A stretch of 64,000 nt of DNA, from contig NC_065894.1 in NCBI RefSeq assembly GCF_905147045.1, positions 12,933,501-12,997,500 of the forward strand. The letters are read 5' to 3'. Source of the DNA: Nymphalis io. Lineage: Eukaryota; Arthropoda; Insecta; Lepidoptera; Nymphalidae. Shown here piece by piece: positions 46,898-59,327 of this stretch. The notes beneath the pieces are model-generated. The model saw only the letters and a program-made list of their open reading frames with translations. It did no database searches and had not been told where the DNA came from. A program made the translations under genes and the position numbers. Each line of letters begins with the position of its first letter. The stretch's first letter is position 1.

Positions 46898-47898
46898 CTA
46901 AAGGAACGTCTGGTCACACACTATACACCTATTCGAAGACAGCAGACGTATGATCTTAGACAGGTCTTTTTTCAAATAAGTGACCTTGAGTGAATTGTGG
47001 ATCTCTCGTAGTTTTCTCCTGTCACGGCTCTGCTTTGCAGCAAAATTATTCCTCTCTCTCTGTTTTCTATAAAAATCGTCGGCGTTCTGATTAGTTTGCA
47101 CGGCACGACGCATTCTCGGATTATTACCGAGCAACGACCCTCCGTTCTTTTCGGCCATTGCTCTGAGGGCTTCCCTCTCGAACGCAAGGTAGTCCGGATC
47201 GTCTGATAGAGCGTCTACATCTATCATATAACTTGGACGCTTTTTTTTTTCGTCTGATACCGGAGACTTGGGTGGCGAAAATACGCACGTACTCCTTGAG
47301 ACACTCATCGATTGCGACATATTTGTACTCGAAGACGCAGGCGCTGGTTCAACAACGGGCACGTACATGGGCTGGATATACCCGATGTATGGGTACGGTT
47401 CAACACTGTGTTGCACTGTGCTTATACACGGATACGGTGGAAGCTCCGTTGGACGCTTTTTTTTTTTTGTCTGATCCCGGAGACTTGGGTGGCGATATCA
47501 AGCACGTACTTATATAATTATTAGTCGATTGCTGCAACCCGGAACTCGAAGGCCCAGGCGATGGTTCAACAACGGGCACGTACATGGGCTGGATATACCC
47601 GATGTATGGGTACGGTTCAACACTGTGTTGCACTGTGCTTATACACGGATACGGTGGAAGCTCCGTTGGACGCTTTTTTTTTTTTGTCTGATCCCGGAGA
47701 CTTGGGTGGCGATATCAAGCACGTACTTATATAATTATTAGTCGATTGCTGCAACCCGGAACTCGAAGGCCCAGGCGATGGTTCAACAACGGGCACGTAC
47801 ATGGGCTGGATATACCCGATGTATGGGTACGGTTCAACACTGTGTTGCACTGTGCTTATACACGGATGCGGTGGAAGCTCCGTATTTGTTTGCGATGT
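46898..47898 (-). pseudogene. Type I bZIP gene copy d, three repeat units, fused to type II
   Basis: The frame from the internal methionine at 47416 to 46898 (172 residues) is open and contains the Pro/Tyr-rich segment, SDEKKKRPSYMIDVDALSDD and the complete bZIP half, as in copy b. Upstream are two further repeat units 217 bp apart, each shifted by a T12 tract, so the frames do not connect. At 47898 it joins type II exactly as at 858, which removes the MALW start. A shorter protein from 47416 could in principle be made if transcribed from the type II side. Confidence 0.75.
47233..47898 (-). repeat. Internal tandem repeat of about 216 bp, three units
   Basis: GGTTCAACAACGGGC begins at 47346, 47563 and 47780, with a spacing of 217 each time. 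T12 tracts lie at about 47457-47468 and 47674-47685. Confidence 0.85.
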
Positions 47899-48463
47899 TG
47901 ACAAGGTTGACATACTCGTTCTCTGAGCTTGGGCCTTAATTTCGCAATTCTTTTCTTTAGATATGTCACTTGAAACGCGTGACGAACTTCTCTTAACTTA
48001 CGTCTGTCTCTGCTCTGTTTCGCCGCGTAATTGTTTTTTTCTCTCTGCTTCCTGTACGAGTCGTCAGCGTCTCGATTCCTCTGGACCGCTCGCCTCATTC
48101 TCGGATTATTTCCAAGTAAGCTGCCTCCATTCTTCTCGGCCATAGCTCGAAATGCATCCTGCTTGAAAATGCTTGATACTCGGCATCATCAGACAGCGAG
48201 TCGACATCTAAGTCCTCTGATTGCGATGTTGAAGGTGCGTTTCTGTAGTTCCAACTCTCGACCGGAGATATTTGGGACGGCGGGATGTTGCACTCATAAC
48301 AATTGTAAGATCTATTTTCATGTTCTAAACTCGGTGGCTCTGATGAATATCTATAGTCAGGAACCTTGAAACCAGGTGTTGAGGTACTGTCTGGTGAGAC
48401 TTCCTGTTTAACATTTGTAGTTAAGTCCAAAGGTTCCTCCGCGTAGGGGGTCCACAAAGCCAT
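47899..48463 (-). pseudogene. Type II bZIP gene copy b, frameshifted
   Basis: Nearly identical to 859-1423, with MALWTPYAEEPLDLTTNVKQ at 48463. It has the same one-base break after DDAEYQAF and the same bZIP half in the second frame (48143-47856). The differences are few, one being TPGS to TPGF. Because both copies share the break and the fusion, these arose before the segmental duplication. Confidence 0.7.
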
Positions 48464-48466
48464 TTT

Positions 48467-48673
48467 TTAACATGTGTTGTTTTCTGAACAAATAGTCAGT
48501 AAACACTGAATGCAATTTTCTAACGCGTCTGTCTCATTTGTGGGCGTAAAAGGGTGTTGTGGAAAGGGTAATCCTCTACCTGCGGGACTCGTAACGGGAC
48601 TGTAGGCGACATAAATATTAAATTTCCCCTTAAACAATAGGATTCTATTACTATTTTGCTCGGAGTAAGTCAA
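48467..48673 (-). other. Upstream open frame in phase with type II copy b
   Basis: Second copy of the 68-codon frame at 1427-1633. It again ends TAA, then AAA, then the type II ATG. One amino-acid difference (SQQ to SEQ). Confidence 0.35.
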
Positions 48674-49601
48674 ATATTACAGTTAGGAATGTCCAATGGA
48701 ATAAAATAAGCAAAGAAATATAATTAGTAATTATTTAAATCAGTTACAGTCTCTTAATGTCATATATTTATAGCGGGATCAAAAAAATGTCCTTATGAAT
48801 TGTTAGCGTTAACAAAGTCGCGTGCGACATGTTTACTTAGTATAAATTACAGCAGCTTTTGAACTACAGCCGAGAACTTGAGTACATTTTGTTTTTTGAG
48901 AACCTTTATTTGCCTTTTATACAATTTTATCTTAATTCGAAACCTTTGTTCTTTGCTCTTGTATAGACTGAGCGAGTTGTGTTCAATTTATCGCAATGCG
49001 GTCGCTGTAAACATTAGTGACATCATCCGAGTTTTCTGCTTAACACGAAACTGACGCAAAAGCTATCAGTAAATAAATCTTAAACATCACTCCAAGAACA
49101 AATTAAACGTTGATATTTGTGAATTGAGTTTATTTTATTTATTTACTGAAATAATTACACCGTTAAGTTATCACTAAGCACTTAAAATTAACAATTAAAA
49201 AATATGTACTTACGAATTTATACGTCTTTTAAAATCAAAGTTTCACATAAAAAATCAAAAATCAAACCTTCTCAACTAAATTTCGGTGATAAAAGTATGC
49301 GTGAGAAGTGAGCTATAAGAACGTAACATAAATGTTATATTTTTAAATACATAATTAGATAAGCATTTTTCAACCCGTCTGTGTTAGACAGTAACTTTCT
49401 GTCAAACACAGGACTTAAGTACCTAACTTAACAATCACTAGGTAAAGACTCGACTTAAATAATTAATTAAGGAGAGAAGGTTTGGAACTCAATTAAACAT
49501 TACATACAGAAACGTTGCTCTTATACTATATTGAAATTTAATTCATATCGCATCCAAAGAAGCTTTACTTAAAGAACCATATAACAATAAATGTATTATT
49601 A
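48674..49601. other. Non-coding flank shared with 1634-2559
   Basis: Same sequence as upstream of M1, including the GACAGTAACTTTCTGTC hairpin. No gene is seen. Confidence 0.5.
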
Positions 49602-50531
49602 TTAGGTCCTTACATATGAAATTGGCGTTTTGTACGGGAGGAATATAAAGTTTTTTTTTTTTTTTGTAAAATATATTTAATTAATCAAAATACCGTTGCT
49701 ATTCATACACTTTTGCCATCTCATAGATCCTTTTACTAAAAAACACCATGGGGGCGAGAATCAATAAACTCTTTGAAGGCGGTTTGGACCTCCGCATCGG
49801 AGTTGAATTTTGTTCCTTGTAAGAAGTTGTCCAAATTCCGGAAAAAATGGTAATCTGTTGGAGACAGGCCCGGGGGGTACGGAGGATGTCGTAGACATTC
49901 TAATTGTAGCATTTAACTTAGTGGTTGTTAATTGTACAGTGTGTGTCTTGCGTTGTCGTGAAGCAGCAGTGGCCTAGAGCGATTGACCAGTCTCGGTTGT
50001 TTAGTTGCTAGTTCTTCCTTCATGGTTTGCAGTTGCTGACAATAGATATGCCGTAATAGTTTGGCCAGATTTTAAAAAGCTGTAGTGAACGACACCGGCG
50101 CTAGTCCACCAAACACTCACAAGTAACTTTTTGTGAGTCAATTTTCGTTTAGGGTAGGATTTGGCTGGGTTTCCAGGGTTCAGCCATAGCGACGAGCGCT
50201 TCCGATTATCGTACAGTATCTACTTTTCATCACAAGTAATGATTCGATTTAAAATCCCTTCATTATTGTGTCGGTTGAGCAAAGTAACACAGCAGTCTAC
50301 GCGTGTTTGCAAGTTCGATTCACTCAATTCATGAGGTACCCATCGTTCAAGTTTTTTTACTTTCCCGATTTGCTTGAAATGAATTAATACAGTTTTATCA
50401 CTTACCCCGAAGACTGCAGCTATCTCTGAAGTGCTTTGTGATGGATCCGCTTCCACAATAGCCTTTAATTCTTCATTTTCAACTTTTGTCTCCGACCGTC
50501 CACGGGGTTAGTTCTGAAGGTCGAAATTTCG
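49602..50531 (-). mobile_element. mariner element M3, truncated
   Basis: Begins TTAGGTCCTTACATATGAAA at 49602. The open frame at 50456-50220 reads EADPSQSTSEIAAVFG to RIITCDEK, the first catalytic aspartate block. The N-terminus is missing beyond about 50531, as in M2. Internal frameshifts disrupt the rest. Confidence 0.8.
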
Positions 50532-50820
50532 TTATCGGTTATTGAAAATTTGAAAAAATACATATCGGAAGCTAAAGTTCAATAAATGACAATATTTAAA
50601 GTAAAGCATCAACCCAAACAACTGGTTTTTCATGTTTTTGAATAATCTTTTGACCAATTGTAGATGCGTCTCACTTGAAACGTTTAAGGTATTATAACCC
50701 TTTCCTGTCACGGGATCAATGTAGGACCACCGTCGGTTTTTATTTATATAATTGCAAAATTTCGACCGGAAGTTACGAGAAAGACGCATCAGTTGGTCCC
50801 CTGATGACGCTTCGATGACT
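50532..50820 (-). other. Unrecognised coding-like fragment, second copy
   Basis: Second copy of the frame at 34698-34985. Here the flank beyond 50820 is different and not a LINE (ATGACTTTTATCAAAGCACG). Confidence 0.35.
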
Positions 50821-52250
50821 TTTATCAAAGCACGCGCTGGACATCATTATCTGTTATGGGAACTCACCATTAGGGCCTTTAAAAAAATTAAATAAGTTTA
50901 ATTTGAAAGGGACTATTAAGCTTTATGCTTCCGAAAAAGAAAATTTAAATATAGAATAATATACTTTTTGAAATGATTACTATTCATTTAATTGCAGTAA
51001 TTAAACCAAATTATAAAAAAAATATTTTTAAATACTCATTACTAATTTTTTTTGTTAATTTTCACGAAGTAACACATTTAAATATACAAAAGTCATTTAT
51101 AGAAAGTTCGTGACAAAACCGTATTCAGTGTATCTCTTCGAAGTTATTTCAAATTGAAATTCATGAAATTTAAATCGTCTGCCGTCCAAAAAAACACTAA
51201 CGGAAAATAAAATAGATATCAAACACACATTATTGTGAAACAGTTATACCATCCATCTTGAAATATGTCAACAATACAAAATGGTCGAACCGACCACTAA
51301 GTTTTGTAATGAGTTAACACAAATGGCAGGCGCGTGGGCATTCACACGTAACCTGTGCCATTATAATTCATTCTTTAACACAATATAATAAAACTTATAT
51401 TATCTTAAATGTAATTCTAGCAAAGCATACGCGGCACAATCAATTTTTAACTCTATATAGAGTTCATACAATAGAGTTCATTTTGGATAATGTGTTCCGA
51501 AATAACAGATGCATCTTATTTCCGCGTTGCAACTGTATCAATCACACAATGCGGTAGTTATCGATTACTACATTTACTATACAATGAAGTAATAAGCAGT
51601 ACGTGCAGGATACATCTTTATACATGTATTTATTATTACCAGTGCCCAACGGTTTAAGCCGCGTTAAGTTTATATTGCACATTGAGCAATAACCTAAAGC
51701 CCAAGTCCTAAAGCCTAAAAATATTAACGGAAGAAAAATAACGCTTTTTATCACATTTCGAAAGAGTTGCAATGATTTCCTGAAAATATTTTTTGTAATT
51801 ATACTTATCTACCTATATAGGTATACAACGGATTTGGATGATAATTTTAAAGACAAAGAGTACATCAGAATATTCTCTATAATAATTTTTTTTTCTTTTT
51901 GGCGATTAGACCCGGCAAACTGAGAGACAGACACTACATTTTTATTTATTTTAGAAATTTTAAAAGAAAAGTTATAATAACTTTTAATAAATTTTAAAAA
52001 TTCTAAATGCAACTTTATTATTAATAATAACTAAATCGATGCATTTGTTTTAGGGGATGATGAATAAGCTAAATAATACTGTGTCCACGCCTTTTTATCA
52101 ACTATGTAGGTACATAGTTTTGATCGTTATAATTACATATTACATTATTTATTATTATTTATATTGAAGACTTAAATCAATATTAGAAGTATTGTATATA
52201 AAGCAAAATTGAAAGTAATTACACTATAAATCATCACCGCGTGGACAAGT
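50821..52250. other. Non-coding spacer
   Basis: AT-rich with short open frames that show no recognised domain. No clear repeat is seen. Confidence 0.4.
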
Positions 52251-52251
52251 T

Positions 52252-52560
52252 TTATTTATCTTTATAATAAAACATTTTTATTATATTCCACGTCGGGACC
52301 GTGATACATGTCCCACGTGGTGAAGGCCCAGATGAGATATTAGGTCTGATCCTGGATGGAAGATGGAGCTTCGGGCAATACTTTGTGCAACTGGGCACGT
52401 AGCTCATCAATGCCGCTGCCGTCTTGAGCCGCCTCCTACCTAACGTGGGAGGGCCGGAATCACCATGCCGGCACATATAAGCCGGTGTGGTGTGTTCCAT
52501 GGCACTGTATGGAGCACCCATATGGGTGGACGATCTCACTACTAGGAATCTAAGCTACAG
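52252..52560 (+). mobile_element. R1-like LINE reverse transcriptase fragment
   Basis: The plus strand reads LILDGRWSFGQYFVQLGT, stop, LINAAAVLSRLLPNVGGPES, then AGVVCSMALYGAPIWVD. This is the segment after the catalytic box in R1-clade and related LINE proteins. There are two internal stops; both ends are truncated. Confidence 0.75.
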
Positions 52561-54614
52561 CCGGCAAACAAAAAAGTATTTAAAATTTCTGCGATCAGTG
52601 ACATACTATTTACTCAAAGATATACACAGGTAAGTTATATATATAGAGATATAATTACATTTTATGTGTTCTAATAAACATGTGTCATAGCATTACGTCA
52701 CATATATATTGTCTACGAGCTATAGACTATAAGTATATACCTTTCTCAATAAATTAACCATATATTACTTTTTTACTCGAATCGGAGTTTTAGATAATTT
52801 TCGATATTTTTACATCAAATCACGTTGACTATTGCTTATTATTAGGGTAAAATCATAAATTATAAGCTTAAGTTGCCAACTACATCAATTATGTTTTGTT
52901 TCGGCTCCCTTCAATGCTTCTTAGATTCTCGGAGAATGTAAACAATGATGTCGTAAATTGCTAATGGCCAGCCTATATTTTATTCAAAAAAGAAGTGCGT
53001 CGGCGAATTTTATTACTACTTGTTTGCCTACTTCAATTTCCAGGTACTAGCGGTAAAAGAGTTATAGCTTCGAGAAGGCTTCTGCTGCCCGTTTTACATG
53101 TTGGTTCTTCAAAATAAATCTTTCATTACCTAATATTTTGAACATACGTCTGGACGGGCAGCTCCTATATATAAAGGTATGCGATGTCTAGAAAAGATAA
53201 GCTAAACTTATCCAATTAATTTTAAGCCGTGAATAGCTAAACTAAAAGGAATCGAATTTGATTACCTACTCGTATTTATTGTTATTTCGTAATGCTATTT
53301 TTGTATTGATCTATATTAATCATCGATAATAAAATTTCACACGTGAATCTCGCTTAGAAACACATTGGCACGAGTCGTTTGCAAATATTATTTTAAGTTT
53401 CGGTCAAATGATTGCCACAGAAAGACACGCAACATTTTCAAAGCGATTACATAAAATAGCACTTTAAATATACAAAATCAAATCCAAATACAGACAATTA
53501 TATTGTACAGTATATTTATAATTATTCCTAATTAAACAAATTTCGGATTATATTATTTTTGAAATATATAAGTATATTATGTAGAGGTCTTTACTTTTAT
53601 TAATATAATCTAAATTATACATTATTCAAATTACTAAAATACCTTCTGTAGGTAGTGTATGTATAGATGGCGGTAATAAAATCTGTCAGTTTCCTGAATC
53701 GCGCTGTCTAGATTCGCTACTGAATATATATAATGTAAAGGTGATTTTGTTAAAATAATCAGACAAAATAAATTATAGTGTGAACAGTGGAAAGCTCTTC
53801 CTTAGTTTCATTTACCGTTTGATCCTCGATATTAGTTCGGCGTAAACAGGTAGGTATATTGTAATTTAAGTCGTGTAAGCTAGTCTCTACGCTAATTTAG
53901 TGTTTCCGTAGCAAATTAATTTATTATTATTTTTATGTAAACACCATTTTAAAAACAAATAAAATTTAAAAAGAGAAAACATTTTAAAATAAGGACTTTT
54001 AAAATAATGTCGAGCGTTTGGTGAAATTGCGAAATTACGAACCAGTTGAAACGTTCATGCGAATTGTATCATTTGCATTGTAATATTCGCAATGACACAA
54101 AGGGTGCAACCGTTCTCCCGTCGGGACGTTTTCTCTGAAACAGCTCTACTTTCTCTGAGAACAATAGCTGCGTTATCTTCTTCGCCTGCAATAAACCAAA
54201 AACTCGGCGGGAGACGAACAAAACGCTTTGCCGATTTGTTAGACATTTTGTTTATAACAAAAAGACATTTTAATAACCACTTATTGTTTTACGATACAAT
54301 TATGTAAAATGTAGTTTGTACTTGCAAGTCTAAGACAAATAAGGTCGAAGCCGATGCCTTCTATTGTGTTTTGGTTGGGGCTTATTTGATATGAGACATG
54401 AACGAAATTGTTATACCCATAGATATGATGAAATATGATATTGTTAACTCTTTTTTTATGGTTTTGTACCTTAATTTTTTTTGTCTTTGTTTCTTTTTTA
54501 GTGAATAAAGTTATAATAGTAATATAATAGTCTTAGATTATAAATCTAAATAAACCTACATAAAAACGTACTTTTGTAAACGTTTCTTCATAGCTATATC
54601 TATATCTATATATT
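52561..54614. other. Non-coding spacer
   Basis: No gene or clear repeat recognised. Confidence 0.4.
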
Positions 54615-54680
54615 CACTTGCCGGTAGAGCTTTTGGGTGAGCAAGCCCTTCTGGGTAGATACCACACAGTCATCATATAT
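54615..54680 (+). mobile_element. Fragment of the S3 repeat
   Basis: TTCTGGGTAGATACCACACA and the neighbouring TGCCGGTAGAGCTTTTGGGT match the start of S3 with substitutions. Confidence 0.5.
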
Positions 54681-54699
54681 GTAAGTACATATTCTTTGT

Positions 54700-54935
54700 A
54701 ATTGAAATTTCCAGAAAGAAAACGTTAAAACCAAAAACGCGCAGTGCTTTCTTTTGCGATACCAGCGCCGTACACATCATTAATCCTTCGAGCTGTTTCT
54801 GCAGCGCTGGTGCCGCGGTAGAACTCGTACTCGTTAATATACCCATATTTCATGTTTTCCATTGTGCGGTAATAAGTGACGCCGCGTACGTAAAAATAAT
54901 GAGGAAAAAACAAATGAATGACTGTTTTCAAAACT
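54700..54935 (-). mobile_element. mariner element M4, N-terminal part of transposase
   Basis: The minus strand reads EFYRGTSAAETARRINDVYG and KESTARFWF, then a stop and RFLSGNFN. This is the N-terminal DNA-binding part of the same kind of transposase as M1-M3, and it covers the part they lack. Its outer end is found at 56833-56863, on the far side of a LINE. Confidence 0.7.
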
Positions 54936-56800
54936 CAAATGTACCAGCTAAATGAATTTATAAATTTGAATTTGGATTCCTTAACCAAAGAGGAAATATG
55001 TGAGGAAATCGATGCTCATGCAAATAGACATGAGTCCAGAGATCTCTACCATAAAATTCGATCCATCACAAAGACACTTCCTTCCAAGACCTGGGTCATT
55101 GAAGATAGTGATAGTAGAGAAGTCAATGAGCTAAAGCATATAACTGACATTTTCAAGAGATATTGCCAGTCCTTGTTCCAGGACAACCAGTCAAAAAACT
55201 TTCTTGATACAGAGCCCGGAAATGAAAACCTAGTGCCAGACATTCTTCGATCGGAAGTAAAAGCCGTCATTATGCATCTAAAGAAGGGGAAAGCCACAGG
55301 AAGAGACGCTATGCCGATCGAAACTATAAGAGCCTTAGGCGACATAGGTGTCAATATCTTCCACAACATATGCAACAAGATATGGCATTCAGGAACATGG
55401 CCAACAGAATGGTCTCACACGGCTTACGTTCCTTTGCACAAGAAGGGTTCAACTAAGAAGTGTAGCAACTACCGCCTTATAGCCCTCATATCTCATGCTA
55501 GTAAAATCCTGCTACACATAATCAATGAACGACTGAAGAACTTTCTGTCCAAGGAAATTGCACCAGAACAAGCCGGTTTTGTAAAAGGAAGGGGTACACG
55601 TGAGCAGATCCTCATTGTTCGCCAGATAATAGAGAAGCCTACTTATTACTATATTTGCTTTGTTGACTTCTCAAAGGCATTTGACTCAGTAAAATGGCCC
55701 AAACTATGGAGGGTGTTACTGGACATGGGTACACCGAAACACTTAGTTCATCTTCTTAGGCGTCTTTACGAAGATGGGACTGCATCCGTGCGGACGGATG
55801 ATGTTTTATTTGAAGACTTTCATCCCAGCGCTGGAGTCCGCCAAGGATGCATAATATCACCGCTCTTGTTCAATGCTTACACAGAACTGGTAATGCGCAC
55901 TGCGCTTGAGGACTGGAGTGACGGTGTTGCAGTTGGTGGGCGCAAGATTACAAATTTGCGCTATGCCGTCGACACGATCCTGTTTGCGTCTGACGCAGTT
56001 CATATGGAAGAATTGCTTCTTAAAATGGAGCGCATATGCCAAGAATTCGGATTAAAGCTTAACCGCAGTAAAACGAAGATGATGATTGTAGACCGGGCAA
56101 AAAAAACTCGCCTGAGATCACTCAGATTGCGAACTGTGAGGTCGTCCGATCCTATATATATCTGGGAGCTTTAATATCGAATAATGGCGGATGCGTAGAT
56201 GAGGTCAAGCGATGTATGGCAATTACGAGAAATGCAATGGAGAAGCTGAAGAAAATATGGAGGAACAGAAACATTGCCAAAGCAACCAAGATCCGGCTCG
56301 TACAAACGCTTGTTTTCCCCATATTTCTATACGCTGCGGAGACGTGGACTTTGCGGCAGGTCGAAAAAAAGAAGATCGATACTACTCCATAGTATGTGGT
56401 GCTGGAGACGAATGCTAAGAGTTTCGTGGACCGAATTTCGCACCAATATCTCCATTCTTCAAGAACTCGGCATCAAACAGCGTCTTTCGGCGCTGGTTCG
56501 AAAGCGCATACTAACTTTTTTTGGACACGTCTCCCGGCAAGGAAATAACTCCATAGAGTGCCTTGTCATTCAAGGCAAGGTGGATGGCAACAGACCACGT
56601 GGAAGGACGCCCATGCGATGGACCGACCAAATAAAAACAACTGTTGGCGGTCCCTTGCATGAATGCACGAGGCTTACCACTAACAGGGACATATGGCGAA
56701 GGCTCGTGAGGCGAATAACATCTGCGCCGAATAATTCATGGTACTTCATGGCGACCACGACCGCTCTGACAAGAGTGTCACGACGAAGAAGGAACCAAAA
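54935..56800 (+). mobile_element. Non-LTR retrotransposon with reverse transcriptase, inserted in mariner M4
   Basis: The main frame, 54918-56174, contains GKATGRDAMPIETIRALG, NYRLIALISHASKILLHIIN, PEQAGFVKGRGTREQIL, FVDFSKAFDSVKWP and SAGVRQGCIISPLLF. The catalytic box reads LRYAVDTILFA: the first aspartate of YADD is valine. After 56174 the coding continues in other frames (FPHISIRCGDVDF and RISHQYLHSSRTRH areas, RGRTPMRWTDQIKTTVGG at about 56595-56650). The clade is unsure (RTE-like by pattern). The endonuclease is missing, and the substitution plus frameshifts make it inactive. Confidence 0.8.
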
Positions 56801-56832
56801 CGGAGATATTTCAGATCAAAGTGGTCAGTACG

Positions 56833-56863
56833 ACAAAACGCTAATTTCATATGTAAGGACCTA
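56833..56863 (-). repeat. Detached terminal repeat of mariner M4
   Basis: ATTTCATATGTAAGGACCTA is the reverse complement of the mariner end seen at 2560, 33768 and 49602. Confidence 0.7.
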
Positions 56864-57124
56864 TTATTATTTATTATAGAGGATATTATGGATACCAAGA
56901 ATAAATTAAAGCTATGTATATTATACTAATAAAATATAACTTTTTGTGCTATTATGTACAGTACACAGTTTTGTCATTACAGTAGCTTTATGATGATAGC
57001 CGAAATGACTGAAATATGACGTCAGCTCATTTATCTTTCCGCATTTATTAGCGAATATTTTAAATTTTGCTGATTAATAAATTTAAATCACATGTTAAAA
57101 ATAGGCATATATTACAATACGAGT

Positions 57125-59327
57125 TTTTTTTTTATATATATGCGCGGGGATGGCATATGACTACTCCACCTGATGGTAAGTGGTAGTAGAGTCCAAACGC
57201 GACGACGGCCAGTACAGTCGGGAAGAATGTTCTGTACTAGCCGTCCCCGCCTTGCCGGCCCGCAAGATGCCTCTTCACGCCTCGTTTGAAGGAACCCGGG
57301 TTGTAAGAGGAGGGGAACACGTGAGCTGGTAAGGAATTCCATTTTTTGGTAGTGCGACAAAGAAAGGAGTTGCCAAATTTCTTTGTGCGCGATGGAATTG
57401 ATGTCACAGTTAGGCGGTGACATCGAGAACCAGCTCGCGTGGACTTAAGAAGGAAGGGGGAAGCAGGAATTAGAGAGAATAATTCCTCAGAGCACTCGCC
57501 GTGATACAGACGATAGAAAGCGCTCAGTGCTGCTATCTCGCGACGCAATTGTAAAGGTTCAAGGGTGTTTGTGACCTTTACGTCGCCAATAATGCGTACT
57601 GCACGTCGCTGCAACCGGTCTAAGGCCTCCAGTAGGTACTTAGCGGAGCCATCCCAAAGGTGCGAGCAATATTCAACGCAAGACCGTACCTGTGTTTTGT
57701 ATAACAGGCACAGTTGTTGTGGCGTGAAAAAACGCCGCACCTCGTTCAGAACTCCGAGTTTCCGTGAAGCAGTTTTTATAATAGCCTCGATGTAATCCCT
57801 TGGACTAAGGTCGCAGCGAACGTCCATCACCAGCATGGCGATTTTGCTTTTTATCATCAGCGGTGTGCCACAGAGGAAGGGAAGAGGGGAAAATGGTGAC
57901 TTTTTCGCTGTGAGAGCGCATACCTGTGTTTTCTTGGCATTAAACTCAACAAGATTATCAGAACCCCATTTGGCGATGAGCTCTAATGTCCTATCGAGTT
58001 CAATGACAAGATTCTTCCGCCTCTCCTCAGTTTCCGTCCGCCCAGCCACTGCGCGTCCGTGGTATCCACCATGCACTGTACTATCGTCTGCATAGCAATG
58101 TATGTTCCCAAGAGAGAGCATATCATTGATATGCAAAAGAAAGAGTGTGGGAGATAGCACAGATTCCTGGGGGACCCCAGCATTCACTACATAGAATTGT
58201 GAAGCGCAACCATCTACTAAACACGAAGGCCACGCTTGTGTAGGAAGCTGGCAATCCTGGTGCATAGCTGAGCAGGCAGACCATATGCCGGTAGCTTGGA
58301 GAGAAGACTTCTGTGCCAGACCCTGTCGAAAGCCTTGGAGATATCGAGGCTGACAGCCAACGATTCTCCATGCTTGTCGATAGCTTCACCCTAGAGGTGA
58401 TAGCTATTGGTCGATAATTTGCCGAGTCAGACCGATCCCCTTTTTTGGGAACCGCTTGCACATTAGCTCTTCTCCAAGCCTCCGGCACACATCCCGAAGA
58501 GAGAGAAAGTTGGAACAGGCTCGTTAACACAGAAGACAGCTCCGCCGCGCACTTCTTCAGCACTATAGCTGGTATTCCATCGGGACCGCTAGCTTTCCGT
58601 ATATCGAGTGATTGCAGCTCCGCACGCACATCACGTTGCCTGATTTTGATGTCAGGCATCGTGTGGCCACATGAAGGTATTGTTGGTGGCAGCGCACTAC
58701 AATCATCGATCACGGAGTTGTCGGCAAAGAGTTTAGCCAGGAGATCGGCTTTCTCCTGCGGACTGTGAGCTAGCGATCCGTCCGGATTTCTGAGCGGTGG
58801 AAATCGTTTTGCAATGCGAGGAATCCTAGGATGCGAAATAAGGTCATGACCAATCTGTACAATGCGCTGTGCATCCGCTCTCGTGTATGCCTTCCTACAG
58901 GACTTTGAATTTTCATTGTAGTTTGCTTTCAGTGAGTCAATGTTAGATGCCCCGCTAACGCAGCCGTTGATCCACGCGCGATATGCCGCCTGCTTAGATG
59001 ATACAGCGTCGGCACATTCACGAGTTAACCAACGGTTACGCGTACCCCTACTGATGAGATCTGAGCTAGGAATGTAGTATTCCATTCCTAACATGATCTC
59101 ATCAGCAACAGCAGCGGCACTAGCTGTCGGGTCATTCCCACTGAAGCAACGTTCCTTCCATGGGACTGACGCATAGTAATCGCGCATGCCGTCCCAATCT
59201 GCTGACTTATAGTGCCAAACGCGACGTTTGCATACCGCTGATGGCGGCAGCTTGGCCTGTGGCACTTTGGTAGATATAAGGCCGTGATCCGAAGAACCAA
59301 GTGGAGCTTGAACCACAACCACAACAA
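57125..59327 (-). mobile_element. CR1/Jockey-like LINE, 5'-truncated, internal deletion
   Basis: Minus strand. 59322-58123 covers the end of the endonuclease (LGSSDHGLISTKVP), a linker, and the RT start (GPDGIPAIVLKKCA, NYRPIAITSR). 58265-57237 covers GVPQESVLSPTLFLLHINDM (usual GVPQGS changed to ES), the catalytic CYADDSTVHGGYHGR, and the C-terminus with YCSHLWDGSAKYLLEALDRL. A deletion near 58390 removes the RT block between NYRPIAITSR and the region before LDISKAFDRVWH, and the frame shifts. The 3' end is an A-rich tract at about 57125. Confidence 0.8.
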
